A DNA stretch of 64,000 bases from Camellia lanceoleosa (taxonomy: Eukaryota; Streptophyta; Magnoliopsida; Ericales; Theaceae), in assembly GCA_025200525.1 (NCBI GenBank), contig CM045762.1:81621893-81685892 (forward strand). The letters are read 5' to 3'. Both the position numbers and the translations under genes were made by a program. The notes beneath the pieces were generated by a model. The model saw only the letters and a list, made by a program, of their open reading frames with translations, did no database searches and was not told where the DNA came from. This document shows, piece by piece, positions 11,134 through 22,595 of the stretch; the first letter of the stretch is position 1; each line of letters opens with the position of its first letter.

Positions 11134-12588
11134 TCAATCGTAGTAAAATGGGTCCATCAATGCAATGGACTCAATCATATCCCCATTCCCAATCCCTTCT
11201 ATATATGGTTTCAATCTTTGGCCATTCACTTTAAAAGTGTGGCCAATCTTTGGATCTCGCACCTCAATGGCGCCATGAATGAATGCCTCAACAACTATAA
11301 AGGGGCCATCCCATCTTGATCTTAGCTTACCCGGAAAGAGTCTCAATTTTGAATTAAAAAGCCACACTTTTTGGTCGGGTTCAAAGGATTTCTTGTTAAT
11401 GTGCTTGTCATGGAATTCTTTAGTCCGAGCTTTAAAAACTCTCGAACTCTCATATGCATCATTCCGGATTTCCTCCAACTCATTGAGTTGCAATTTCCGG
11501 TTGAGCCTAGCTGCGGCCATATCGAAGTTAAACTTCTTTATGGCCCACAATGCTTGGTGCTCAAGTTCAACCGGGAGATGAAAAGGTTTGCTGAACACTG
11601 CTCTATATGGTGACATCCCAATGGGTGTCTTATAAGTAGTGCGGTAAGCCCATAATGCATCAATTAACCGTTGTGACCAATCTTTCCTATCCGGTCTCAC
11701 CGTTTTCTCAATTATATGCTTTACCTCCCTATTTGAGACTTCCACTTGGCCACTAGTTTGAGGGTGATATGGAGTGCCAACTTTATGAGTGATAGAGTAT
11801 TTCTTAACTACCGACTCAAAGAACTAGTTACAAAAATGTGTACCCTGATCACTTATTATAGCTCTAGGAAATCCAAAACGACTAAAGATGTTTTCATGCA
11901 AAAACTTGATTACCACTCTATGATTGTTTGTTCGGGTAGCTATTGCCTCCACCCACTTAAACATGTAATCTACTGCCAAAAGAATGTACTCAAACCCGAA
12001 TGACGACGGGAAAGAGCCCATAAAATCAATCCCCCACACATCAAATATTTCTACCACAAAAATAGGGGACATTGGTATCATGTCACGCTGAGACATCGAA
12101 CCCATTTGCTGACAGCGCAAACAAGTTCTACAAAATTGATGGACATCTTTAAAAATTGTGGGCTAATAAAACCCACTTTGTAAAATCTTGGCGGCTGTTT
12201 TATGCCTACTAAAATGACTGCCACATGCAGAAGAATGACAAAATGTAAGAATGCTATGCACCTCACTCTCCAGCACACACCGTCGGATCACTTGATCGGA
12301 GCAATATTTAAAAAACTTCAGATCCTCCCAAAAGTAATACCTGACTTGCGAAAAGAATCGGTCTTTGTCTTGCTTAGACCAATTCTGTGGAATTTGCCCA
12401 ATGGCCAAGTAATTCACAATATGTGCAAACCATAGGGGGCTCACTTGTGACAGCTCAAAGGGTTGTTTGTTCGGAGATGAATCATGCAAAATAAGAGGGT
12501 CACTATTATACTCAACAAGGATTCGGGAGAGGTGATCCGCCACAACATTCTCAGATCCCTTCTTGTCACGGATCTCTAAGTCAAATTC
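11134..12588 (-). pseudogene. Element B integrase (broken)
   Basis: Inserts retrotransposon cDNA into the genome; the C-terminal part of the Pol polyprotein. Read from 12588 down to the stop at 11134 in one frame, it includes the end of RNase H (ADHLSR), a zinc-binding region (histidines near CHSSACGSH, cysteines in CRTCLRC), the core aspartates in GIDFMG and ISDQGTHF, the glutamate in GQVEVSNRE, and a basic tail ending DPFYYD. Two in-frame stops interrupt it, near 12165 and 11826. Both stops and the one at 12589 are single codons inside otherwise intact sequence, suggesting point mutation. Same frame as RT-RNase H upstream. All catalytic residues remain visible. Confidence 0.9.
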
Positions 12589-13710
12589 CTAAAGCAACAA
12601 AATCCATCTAATCAACCTAGGTTTAGTCTCTTTCTTAGATAGTAAATACCGCAAAGCGTCATGATCAGTGAAGACTATGACCTTGGAACCTAGGAGATAA
12701 GATTGGAATTTGCCTATGGCAAAGACCACAGCTAGCAACTCTTTCTCGGTGGTAGTGTAATTCAATTGTGCATCCGAGAGAGTACGACTAGCATAGTATA
12801 TAGCAAATGGTGCCTTATTGACCCTTTGGCCTAACACAGCTCCGACAGCATAATCGGAGGCATCACACATGATTTCGAAGGGAAGCGACCAATCTGATGA
12901 TTTCATGATTGGGGCGGTGGTCAAGGCCATTCTTAGTGTTTCAAATGCCTTTAAGCATGCCTCATCAAAGACAAAAGGCACGTCCTTAACTAGTAAACTA
13001 CACAAAGGATGTGATATCTTACTGAAGTCTTTAATGAACCTACGGTAAAAACCTGCATGCCCTAAGAACGACCTGATTTGACGCATGGAATTGGGTGGAG
13101 GAAGGCCTGCAATGAGGTCAACCTTAGCCTTGTCAACCTCCATACCTCGAGGGGACACAATGTGTCCCAACACTATACCCTCACGAACCATAAAATGGCT
13201 CTTTTCCCAACTTAAGATTAGGTTTGCCTCAATACATCGTTCTAACACTCTAGTCAAGTTCCTAAGGCATTCCTCAAAAGACGGTCCAAACACCGAAAAG
13301 TCATCCATAAAAGCCTCTAAGAATTTCTCCACCATATCGGAGAAAATGGACATCATACACTGTTGAAAGGTTGCCGGTGCATTACATAGCCCGAAGGGCA
13401 TGCGCCTGTAAGCAAAAGTGCCAAAAAGGCATGTGAATGTCGTCTTTTTCTGGTCAGCGGGGTACACTGGGACTTGATTATACCCCGAGTAGCCATCAAG
13501 AAAACAATAGAACCCCTGCCCCGCTAATCGCTCTAGGATTTGGTCAATGAAAGGTAAGGGAAAATGGTCCTTCCTAGTCTCGGAATTTAGTCTCTTGTAA
13601 TCAATGCACACTCGCCACCCAGTAGTGGTTCGTGTGGGGACTAACTCTCCTCCCTCATTCTCAACAACAGTGATGCCCGATTTCTTGGGCACCACTTGTG
13701 TGGGGCTCAC
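12589..13710 (-). pseudogene. Element B reverse transcriptase and RNase H (broken)
   Basis: Copies the element RNA into DNA. The RT motifs run in order: [35 protein letters not shown], and the catalytic FMDD near 13300. RNase H follows with [12 protein letters not shown] and [10 protein letters not shown], so its acidic residues are all present. A TAG stop at 12591-12589 cuts the C-terminus after WILLL. The N-terminal side is out of frame with the protease because of a 19-bp duplication at 13700-13737. RT sequence and context fit the Athila branch. Confidence 0.93.
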
Positions 13711-14369
13711 CCACTTGCGTGGGGCTCACCCACTTGCTATCTGAGATGGGGTATATGATACCCGCATCCAACAATTTTAATACCTCCTCAACTGACCCAT
13801 CAATATCAAAATTTTCAAACCCAAAATGAGCTAGACAAGCCTCTAAAGGGTCCTCGACAAGAATGGAGGGCAAAGCCTCCTCCACAATCTCATCCACAAC
13901 ATCCACTAATAAGCACTCCTCTCTCTCATGAGGTTGTTGGGATGCTTGGAAAATATTAAGTTTCACTTGCATGTTGCCAAATGAAACTTCCATAACCCCG
14001 GTCCGACAATTGATGCATGCATTGGCTGTAGCCAAGAAAGGTCGACCTAAGATCATCGGGATTTGTTTCTTAGAACTGGCTACCGGTTCCATATCTAATA
14101 CCAAAAAGTCAACAGGAAAGTAGAACCTATCAACCTTAACTAGCACATCCTCAATCATGCCACGTGGCACTCTGAGGGACCGGTCAGCCAATTGAAGAGT
14201 GACAGTAGTGAGCTTCAACTCACCAAGCCCAAATTCCTCGTACACAGAGTATGATAATAAATTGGCACTAGCCCCTAAATCTAATAAGGCCCTATCAATG
14301 AAATGGTCCCCTATAATGCATGCAATGGTTGGGGCACTCGGGTCCTTAAGCTTAGGAGGTGTGTCATTC
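13661..14369 (-). pseudogene. Element B aspartic protease
   Basis: Cleaves the Gag-Pol polyprotein. Minus-strand frame open from the nested LTR junction at 14369. It shows the active site LLDLGASANLL, then ILGRPFLATANACI and a long acidic linker into RT. It shares the gag frame across the nested solo LTR, because LTR plus one target duplication is 2157 bases, a multiple of three. The frame ends in nonsense at 13661 after the 19-bp duplication. DLGAS in place of DTGAS is common in Athila proteases. Confidence 0.88.
13700..13737. repeat. Perfect 19-bp tandem duplication causing a frameshift
   Basis: GTGGGGCTCACCCACTTGC occurs twice in a row (13700-13718, 13719-13737). Nineteen bases shifts the frame between the protease linker and RT. 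Confidence 0.92.
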
Positions 14370-16521
14370 TATAACGACCCCAGTCTTTTTCCATTTGGTG
14401 GTTGTATCCGGACTTATGTTCTGTAGATTCTATTGTTATATATTTATTGTTGTCGTCCTTTAATTCCTTATTTTTGAGTTATAGGATGTATTGGGCAGGT
14501 TTGTTACAGGTTGGGAGTGTTTGGGAGCAAAGGGTTGCTGCCCAGAATTTTGGTCCTTCGATTGAGCGAGCTCTTTGTTTTGGTCCGTCGCTCGAGCCAG
14601 CATTTCTTAGCTCGAGCGAGAGACTACGTCTAAGTATAAACCTGAGAGCTGTGTTTCTTGGCTCGAGCGAGCTCTTCTTTGCTCGAGCGAGCTGGTTCGT
14701 TCATCGCTCGAGCGAGCGTTCCGTCGCTCGAGCGTGCGTTTGGTTGCAGACCTGAGGGTTTGAGTTGTTGGCTCGAGCGAGCAGTCTGTTGCTCGAACGA
14801 GCTTCTAGGTTGTTGGCTCGAGCGAGACCTTCTTGGCTCGAGCGAGATTTTTTTGTGTCTGGTCACTCGAGCGACCAAGTCTTCGCTCGAGCGAGCCTGT
14901 TTTATTTAAATACACAACAGTGGTTTTAAACATCTTTTTTCAGCCTCTTTTGTTTTAAAAACCCTAGGTCCGTGTTTTCTCTCCCTCTAGACACCTTCTC
15001 TCTTAGGTTTGATCTACTTAGAGTGTATTTCTACCCTAGGTCCTTTGTTAAAAAGATAGAGTGGGTCGAGAGCTTCACTTTAATTTGAACAATCTTGGGT
15101 TTGGAGCACATTGGGTTTTCGCCATCTTCTCCATTTGAGTTCTTCACTTCGAGGTAGGGATTTCCTACTCCATGTTATGGGTTTTGACCTAAGTTTTGGT
15201 ATTTTTGATATGTTGGTGTCGTTTAGTAATTTTGGGAAAACTAGGGTTTGTGTTATAATTTGAGAAATAGGGAATTGTTTATATATTAAATTCCATGTGA
15301 TTGTGAATCATGATAAATGACATTGGTGGTGTCAGGTTGATCAAAATTGAACCTTAGGGTTAATTTTGAGGAAAGGGGGAAAAGCCCTAGTTGTTATAAT
15401 AAATTAATTTGTATAATTAATTTAGAGAAAAATGTGAAATTAAGTTTAATTCTCGAAATTTGGGGAATTATGAAATTAAATGGTGTAGTCGGATAGTTTA
15501 ATCACTCACCTATGAAAATGTAGAGTTTACATTTGTGGGTACATTTATTTCCTGTTTAGAAATAACTGTTTTGGGCTATCGGTGGAGGATAGTCGTGATT
15601 GTTGTAGACATTGCATGTTGATTAGGGAAAACTGAAACTAATCACATTGAATGAGTCATTGAAATTGACAGTTGAATTAATACAGCGAATTTGTGTATTG
15701 ATTGAATATTGTGCATGACAAGTGTTTAATACATTATATATGCATATTGTTTGGGAGGAGATAGGGCATGTACTCCATGGTTTGAGGGAAGATAGGAGAT
15801 GGATTCTCAAACCTGTTTAGGAGGAGAAAGGGGATGGACTCCATTAGTACATCAAATCTGTGTACTTATTATTGTATGGAAGTGTATTAGTACAGCATAT
15901 ATGTGTACTTATCAATTGATGGAAGGGTTTTATTATGAGCCTTAGCCTCATTTAATTGTTAAGATCAGAAGAAATATTAATTTGAGATGTAGTCTCAGCT
16001 TGTTGTTTGGCCAGGTTCTGAGCCATGTCTGTATAAATGGAAAATTGGATAAATAATGGAAAGTGAAACTGTATTGTGATAAAAGTGATTTATAAGTGTA
16101 ACCATCTATTGAATGCTACGGCTTTAGTCAATTCGTATATTTGGTTTAGTATATTTCTGATGGGCTGTGGGTCACCCTATACGGGAACATGATTTTCAGG
16201 TCCAGGTGATATGCTACCTCCAAGGACTTAGCTTGGGAGGATTTGGAGTTGAAGACTCTTTCTTTTTAGTTAGCTAGTTTGTTATTTTGATGTTACATGT
16301 AATTACAAGCCAAGGGCTTAACTTGTAGTTGAGTTAGTACTCATTTCTTTTATGTCCAAGTATTGGCTTGGAAAGATGTAAGCCCGTAGGACATTTACTT
16401 TCGTTATTATATGTAATGTTTTCTTTTAAGGATACTCTGATGAATGGAATAATATTTTATTTTCTTATGTCGATGCATGTCAATATTGTATGTATTTTGG
16501 GTTAAATTTGAGGGCGTGACA
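14370..16521 (+). mobile_element. Solo LTR S1 (2152 bp) nested in element B
   Basis: Flanked by a perfect 5-bp duplication CATTC (14365-14369 and 16522-16526). Starts TATAACGACCCC and ends GGGCGTGACA. The start is one change from TGTAACGACCCC, and TG(T)nACGACCCC starts are common for chromovirus LTRs. It holds the GCTCGAGC motif cluster (14561-14897), a Pyr-rich stretch near 14980 and no coding capacity. With it removed, gag and protease of element B join in frame. Orientation is by analogy with the fragment at 47959. Confidence 0.9.
14561..14897. repeat. Cluster of GCTCGAGCGAGC-type palindromic motifs
   Basis: About 13 copies of GCTCGAGC or one-base variants, usually extended to GCTCGAGCGAG, at irregular spacing. 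The core is self-complementary, so both strands show similar spurious open frames rich in Arg, Ala, Ser and Leu. Decayed relatives lie in the LTR fragment near 49370-49520. Confidence 0.85.
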
Positions 16522-18465
16522 CATTCAACAAGATGGAGCTTACTTGCTTCGTGAGTAGGACCTTTTGGGACATATGTGTCCTAGATTTACGCTTTTGCGT
16601 ACAAAGGTCCTTCAGAAATTTGTCATATGATAGTACTTGCTTAATCGCCTCCAACAGGGGGAGGTTGATTTTTACCTGTTTAAAAACATCCATCATTGCC
16701 TCCATAAATGCCGCCTTCTTATTAAAAGGGGATGGTGTATCAAGGCATTGGGGAAAGGGTGCCTTAGGCACATATGGAGTGCTAGGGACTAAGTCATCCC
16801 TCTTAAGTGTTTCCCCCTCATCATTGCTCTCACTAGGTGAACCACCGTGGTCACCCTTCCTAACTCTAGTTGGATCAGACGCAACTGACTGAGGCTCTAA
16901 TTTCCTACCACTTCTTAAAGCAACCACCGCCTGCACTTGCTCATGTTGCTTACCATTCCCATCCGAACTCTCTGCCCTGTATTGTCCCTTAGAGTTGGCC
17001 ACAGTTTGACTTGGAAATTTTCCCTCATCTCTCCGATTCATGTTGTTAGCCATTTGACCCAATTGGGTCTCTATCTTGGCAATAGAGTGAGTGTGGGAGT
17101 GAACTATCGGTGCTAACCTCTTAAGTTCTGAGAGAACTTCCAACACCTGAGTCTCAAAGGTAGAGTTGCCCTAAGGAACAGGCGGGGGTTGTGGTTGTGG
17201 TTGCCGGTATGGTTGTGGGAGTCTATAAGGTTGCGGTGGTTGGTAAGATGATTGGTTGGCAAAATTATTGAAATTTTGCCTTGGCGGTGTAGGATTATAA
17301 GAAGTGCCTTGTGAAGAGGGTCTCCATGAGAAATTGGGGTGATTTCTCCATCCCGGATTATATGTGTTAGAGTATGGGTCATTACTCGGGTTGGAGAATC
17401 CTTGAGCCACATTCACATGCTCTTGGATTAACTCCGGAAATTGTGATGCCGAAGGGCACTCACTTAAGTCATGAGCAGGGCTCACACAAATAACACATGC
17501 CTCACGAAATTGAGGCTGATCTTGCTGGGTAGGGGCATGTCCCGTAGCTAATAAGTGGTCTATCTTGCGGGATAGTGCCTCTACTTGTTGGGCTAACTCT
17601 AAGATTTGCCCGACCTCATAAATGCCCCATCTTCTCGGGGCTCCAACTGCTGGTTGCCGGACTTGCTGGGCAGCGGAGGCATGGTGAAGGGAATTATCAC
17701 TTAGGTTCTCAAACAATTGCCATGCCTCAGCATCATTTTTAGACATGAATGTCCCACCACAGGATGAATCCACCATTTGGCGGTGCGGCTCAGTTAAGCC
17801 ATAATAAAATGTTTGAACAAGTTGCCAATTAGGCACTTGGTGGTGGGGACACTGTTGAAGAAGGTCTCTAAGTCTTTCCCACGTCTCATGGAATTGCTCG
17901 CCATCCATTTGAGCAAAGTTTGTGATGGCTCGCCTAAGTTGGTTGGTTTTACCGATGGGAAGTACTTCTCCAAAAACCGTTGCTGTAATTGGTTCCAAGT
18001 TGTGATTGAATTAGCAGGTAAAGAATTTAGCTAGTGTTTGGCTCTATCCTTTAACGAGAATGGAAACAATTGCAACATTAAGGCCTCATTTGTGAAATTC
18101 TGGATCCTCACTGTCGAGCAAATTTCCAGAAATTCATTCAAATGCTTATAAGGGTCATCATGAGTTAGTCCATGGAATGATGGGAGCATTTGTATAGTGC
18201 TGGACTTAATCTCATAATGAGCAGCAGTGGTGTTGGGTAATTGGATGCATGATGGTGATGTATATGCAGTGGGTGTAAAATAATCCTTAAGTGTCCAGTT
18301 GGGCACATTCGGGACATTAGGATCTGCCATCTCTAATGGCTCAATGTATGAATATGAATACTTAAGCCTAGGAACACGGGTAGAAGCCCTAAGTCTCCTA
18401 AGAGTCCTTTTTAGTTCAAGGTCCAAACTCCACAATTCAGGGCGACAAGAACGACGCCCGTGCAT
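16522..18465 (-). pseudogene. Element B gag (broken)
   Basis: Capsid/nucleocapsid polyprotein that packages element RNA. Minus strand from about 18465: NWTLKDYFTPTAY, FHGLTHDDPYKHLNEF, LFPFSLKDRAKH, then a TAG stop near 18033. A frameshift follows near 17957, then RRAITNFAQMDGEQFHETW and YYGLTEPHRQMVD. A CCHC knuckle CVICVSPAHDLSEC comes near 17500, followed by a Pro/Gln-rich stretch and a TAG stop at 17173-17171. The tail (FKQVKINLPLLEAIKQVLSY) runs to the solo LTR junction. The order and motifs match Athila-type gag. At least two stops and one frameshift make it non-functional. Confidence 0.88.
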
Positions 18466-18856
18466 ATACTACCCACACATACACAATAAGTTCGACTCAG
18501 TGTACTAAGTTACGAAAGCAGAATACTAAAAGAGAAATACTCGCAACAGTTTAACGAAAACGCTTTACTCGTCTTGCAAATGCTTGGCGTGTAGACGTTG
18601 TCTCTAACCCCCAATTGAGCTTTGACTTTTGTTTTAGCACTTTGGTGCTTTGCTTGTGAGTGTTTGCTTCTGTTTACTCACTTTAGTGCTGCGGTTTTTT
18701 TTTTTTTTTTTTAAAAGCTCGGCTGCGCTCTGCTTGCACTTCAATGATAGCTCCAATTTCAAACGCTCTGCACACTTAGCAACACCAAAAGCATAAAATC
18801 CTAAACTAAAAATTAAAATAAGAATGTAACTTTAAATTAACTAATTTCGCCAGAAG
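18466..18856 (-). other. Element B 5' leader
   Basis: Untranslated region between the PBS and gag on the minus strand, about 390 bases, with an A-run (18696-18714 as T on the plus strand). No gene seen. Confidence 0.6.
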
Positions 18857-18874
18857 TCCCCGGCAACGACGCCA
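18857..18874 (-). other. Primer binding site of element B
   Basis: On the minus strand TGGCGTCGTTGCCGGGGA, five bases inside the LTR end. It is one base from the TGGCGCCGTTGCCGGGGA site used by Athila-type elements, which from memory is complementary to an Asp tRNA 3' end. Confidence 0.85.
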
Positions 18875-18879
18875 AAATT

Positions 18880-19937
18880 TGATGTGTCGTTGAACACACC
18901 AAAATTAAATACTAAACTACGCCAAATTCTTTTAGAATAATGGCAAGTCCAGGTATCAATCCACAGGGACTATTGTAAAATTAAACTAATTTAATTGTCA
19001 AATTCCTAAATTAATTTTGATAAAAAGATTGGAAGATTATAACCTAATTTAATAACGAATAAATTAAACTAAGGAATTAAATTATCAAGAATAATTGAAA
19101 TTGGATTTACTGAATTGGGGAAAAATCCTAGGGTAGAGAATTCACCACTAACCACATAATTAGGGTTTCCAATTGAAATCAATTATGCTATGGTTTGAAC
19201 GGATTAATGTTTCGCAACTACAAGTTCGAAGCATTTGACAAGAAGATCATCACATTCAATGTACGAGCACAAACCATCTCAAGTAATACGAATTGTTCAC
19301 TCTAAACTAAGGTAGTGATACGACTCATTCCTCATAGTATGGTTCGTCTCATACCTTGAATGTGAAGGAATAGAAAACACATATATGGACAACATTAATT
19401 CAACAATCACAGAAAGTCAAATATTCGAAGAGATAATGAAAAATATATAAAAGAAACTTCTAAATTACCATACAAATGTTCAAACCTTTACATAATTAAA
19501 AATCAAAAAGAAAACAAACTAATTACATGGCTAGGGTTTCATCAAAACCCTAGAAAAGACGACTAGCCACTCATGGAAGAGTGGAAGGAGGTAAATGGAG
19601 AAGAAACCACCATGGGAGACATCCTTGAAGCTTTTTGTTTCTCTTCCCTTCCAAACCCTAGCCTCTCCCTTTAGGTCAAAACAATTTTAGAACCCTAGAA
19701 AAGCCTTTTCCTTTTCTTTTTATACCTCTACTCACTTCCAAACAGGTTTAAAACATCAGTTTGACTTTTCTAGAAAAAGTCAACTCTGTCCAAATTTTGT
19801 CTTTTTGCCCATTTTATGCTCCGACGATGTACAACCTGATTGACATTCAACACACATAAAGTATACGGTTTGACCAGCAAGTGAAGTTAAGAGACTCTAA
19901 TTAACGGCCTCAATGATGTACAATTCGGCCTTAATCA
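18880..19937 (-). repeat. 5' LTR of element B, 1058 bp
   Basis: In element orientation it starts TGATTAAGGCC at 19937 and ends ACGACACATCA at 18880, next to the PBS. Its outer 464 bases match 7319-7782. A minus-strand TATA box lies at 19717-19724. Confidence 0.92.
19717..19724 (-). promoter_or_regulatory. Putative TATA box of element B 5' LTR
   Basis: TATAAAAA on the minus strand about 215 bases into the LTR, in a region conserved with the 3' LTR copy. Promoter role is inferred from position. Confidence 0.5.
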
Positions 19938-19977
19938 ATTTGTAATAAATTAAAAATTGATATATAAGATACTTTGT

Positions 19978-20240
19978 GCCTGTTTGGCAGAAATTATTTA
20001 CAGCTTATTTCAGCTTTCAGCTTAATTTAAGCTATTTTGATGTGTTTGGTTTAGGTTATAGCTTATAGCTTATAGCTTATAGCTTATAGCTTTGTGGAAG
20101 TCAGAAATCAGCATATTCTTTGAGTGGGGCAGGAGATGCTTTAAGAATAAGCTGGAAATCAGCTTAAGCTGAAAGTTATAAGCTATAAGCTGTTTAGGCA
20201 TAAGCTATAAGCACTTTCTCACAGCTCTACCAAACAGGGC
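19978..20240. mobile_element. MITE-like element with inverted termini, about 263 bp
   Basis: Left end GCCTGTTTGGCAGA and right end (reverse complement) GCCCTGTTTGGTAGA form imperfect terminal inverted repeats. The inner arms are also complementary, built from AGCTTATAGCTT repeats that fold back on each other. Ends resemble Tourist/hAT plant MITEs. A TTT may be the target duplication, but this is uncertain. Confidence 0.7.
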
Positions 20241-21379
20241 TTTTGTTATTGTGGGTACAATTGTAGGACTTAGATTATGGATCTCCATATTTTTCCTATT
20301 ATATAGATAGAATACTCCATGTGAAATTGTATATTTTACGATGGATCCCACCATCTAATATGTACATATAAGTCTGACCAAAATTATTTTATACGGTCGG
20401 TTCTGTATCCGTAAACTTATTGATTTTTAAATAAGACATTTTGTTTTTGGTAAAACCCTTTGGGTTTGAGGCATGTGTACTATGTGTATTTTATTATATA
20501 TTTTTATGGTGTACGTTACACATTTTTTTAATAAATATTATGTATTTTTTATTTTTATTTTTATTTTTGATAAACTTAGGACAATGTATAATTAAAAACT
20601 AAAATTATGCATTTTTATAGTAATAGTATATATTTTTGTGGTAATATTACATCTTAAGGTGTCTTCCAAAGAAATTTCCTTTGTTGGATGTAATTATAAT
20701 TATAATTTTTGAGTGCATAGAATAGACCTTTTGAAAATGAAGTATTTCATTTAAAAAGAAAAAACAAAATTACCAAGTTGAGCGATGCATTAGGCATTAT
20801 ATCTAAGGATTAATCTTATTTGGTAAAAAGACGTGTGTTTAAAATTTGCCAGCGCCAGAAAATTGGCCAAAAAAGTTGTTTGAAAGTTGTTGACAGCTAG
20901 CGGAAGGTGGTCGGCGACGGTGGCCAGCGATGACAGTTGTTGGTGGTGAATTAACAGATAGGTGATATTGAACAGATAAGTGAATAGATAGGTGCCATGT
21001 GTACTGATAGTTGGACACTTGAGCATATAGTAGGATAGATAGATGATAGGTGTATAGATAGGTGACATTTGAATAGATATGCAGATAAGTGTATAAGAGA
21101 TATGAATGGTTATTGATTAAAAAGAATATGATAGAAAGTTACTTTAAATATTCTAATAGATTGCTGTATATCATTGGATTTTAGTTTCAATTGTAAGTCT
21201 AACTTTTAGATAAGAATAATACTACTGAAAATTAAATTAAGTGAAATGTTAGGACATGCAGGAGCTATATTTTGAGAATGCAGTGACGAGATAAGTAAAA
21301 GTGGTTACAAGTGGAGATGCAATGATAAAAAAGAATGTGTATATGTGACTTGCCTAATCGAGTATGGATTCTTTAAAAC
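20241..21379. other. AT-rich spacer without gene
   Basis: No coding region, RNA gene or LTR recognised. It contains a degenerate GATAGATAGGTG-type simple repeat around 20945-21095. Confidence 0.5.
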
Positions 21380-21808
21380 TGTTGGAAATTGGGTAGGATT
21401 TGACCCGTCCCATAACCCATGGAGTGTCCACATGGGTTGTAGATAATTCACACTATTTAATAAAGATAATTAAGGAATTATCTAATAAAGTGTTTGAGTT
21501 GTTATGGGAGTCTACAATTCCACTTCTATTTGCAGAGATATATATCATATATCTGATATAGAGAAAATATACGTATTATTATTGTGGAAGTTTACCCCGA
21601 AGAATCTCTGTAGAATTTCTCTCTCTATTCTTCCCTCTTAGGTCACCATTATAAAACCTAGGGATTTGGAGTGTGGATATAATATTGAGAAACTCTGATA
21701 GTTTCTCAGTAGACGATGAAGGTTTTTCCAGACGAGACTTGTAATTCAAGCAGCCGATCCAAACCATTTTTGTTTCAAGTAATATGATTACCTATATATT
21801 TTCCTTTA
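21380..21808 (+). repeat. Ty1/copia-type 5' LTR remnant
   Basis: Starts TGTTGGAAATTGGG and is followed directly by a primer site TGGTATCAAAGTTAT (21810-21824), close to TGGTATCAGAGC, which is complementary to initiator Met tRNA. Length of about 430 bp fits copia LTRs. The terminal CA is lost (TTTA). No left duplication can be confirmed. Confidence 0.7.
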
Positions 21809-21824
21809 TTGGTATCAAAGTTAT

Positions 21825-22595
21825 ATTGCTTGTTTTCGTCTCATGATTTGCATGCCATAGATTAGTTTTGTTCATGTTTAATCAATATTATCAGTTTTAA
21901 TATTTTGAATATTATGGCATGTTGAAAAGGTTTCTCAAAAACCCTCGTTCTTATAAAACTCCATTATAGCAAGATTTTTCATCTAAAAAAATTACTATAA
22001 AAAAAATTTCATTTTCAGTAACTGAAATTTACATATTTTGAAAGTACTCTTCTTAAGCTTTTCATACATATAAATGGGTTTTAATCGAAATTAAATTGAA
22101 AAAGTTATGGCCTTTCAAAGGTTTTTGGGTTAAAATGGCTGTTTTTGAAAAATTCTGGGAAGAAATAGAGATTTTGGAAGTTGGAGTGACGCCAACATGA
22201 TGTTAGCCAAAGCAACGACTAATCAACACGGTGTGGCGTGCCTTAGCATGTCATGATTTCAACGTGACGTTAGCAACAGGATGACTTGAGTCAACACGAC
22301 TGACGTCAATGTACCACATGCGGCTGACATCAGCAACATGCAAAGGTGAGTGTGGTGCGCATTTCACGTGGTGCGTATTTTACATGACACGTGTGGCATG
22401 TACACACCAGCAGTCTTTAGGTGTGTGCTGGCGTGGGGATGCGATTTTTGATGCATGTGTGATGCATGCGTGGCGCGTGGGTGGTCCTTAACATGTCGTG
22501 ACTTTAATGTGACGTTAGCAATAGGATGGCTCAGGTCAGCACGGCTGACGTCAGTGTACCATGTGCGGTTGCGATGCATGATTACATTGGCCACT
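21825..22595 (+). other. Leader-like sequence after copia PBS
   Basis: No open reading frame of note. It contains a 79-bp direct repeat (22247-22325 and 22492-22570, offset 245) with TGACGTCA motifs. Element C starts immediately after it, so this may be the left part of a copia element whose gag lies beyond C at 52075. Confidence 0.4.
22247..22570. repeat. Direct repeat, two 79-bp copies 245 bp apart
   Basis: Copies 22247-22325 and 22492-22570 share GTGACGTTAGCAA, CTGACGTCA and TGTACCA blocks, with around 15 differences by eye. The intervening part is GTGTGG/ATGCATG-rich. Confidence 0.8.

Larger units (their letters stand above)
7319..19937 (-). mobile_element. Element B: Athila-like Ty3/gypsy element with nested solo LTR
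   Basis: Minus-strand element read from 19937 to 7319: 5' LTR 19937-18880, PBS, gag, protease, RT-RNase H, integrase, a long AT-rich 3' region, PPT and the start of the 3' LTR. Protein similarities (gag region, a DLGAS protease, an FMDD reverse transcriptase) and an Asp-tRNA-like PBS point to the Athila branch. The 3' LTR stops at 7319 where element A begins; its missing 594 bases should lie left of element A. The two LTR parts differ at roughly 20 of 464 positions by eye. A solo LTR splits it at 14370-16521. Confidence 0.9.

Noticed and set aside
14630..14909. Open frames on both strands in the same place
   Set aside because: They come from the self-complementary GCTCGAGC motifs inside a solo LTR.
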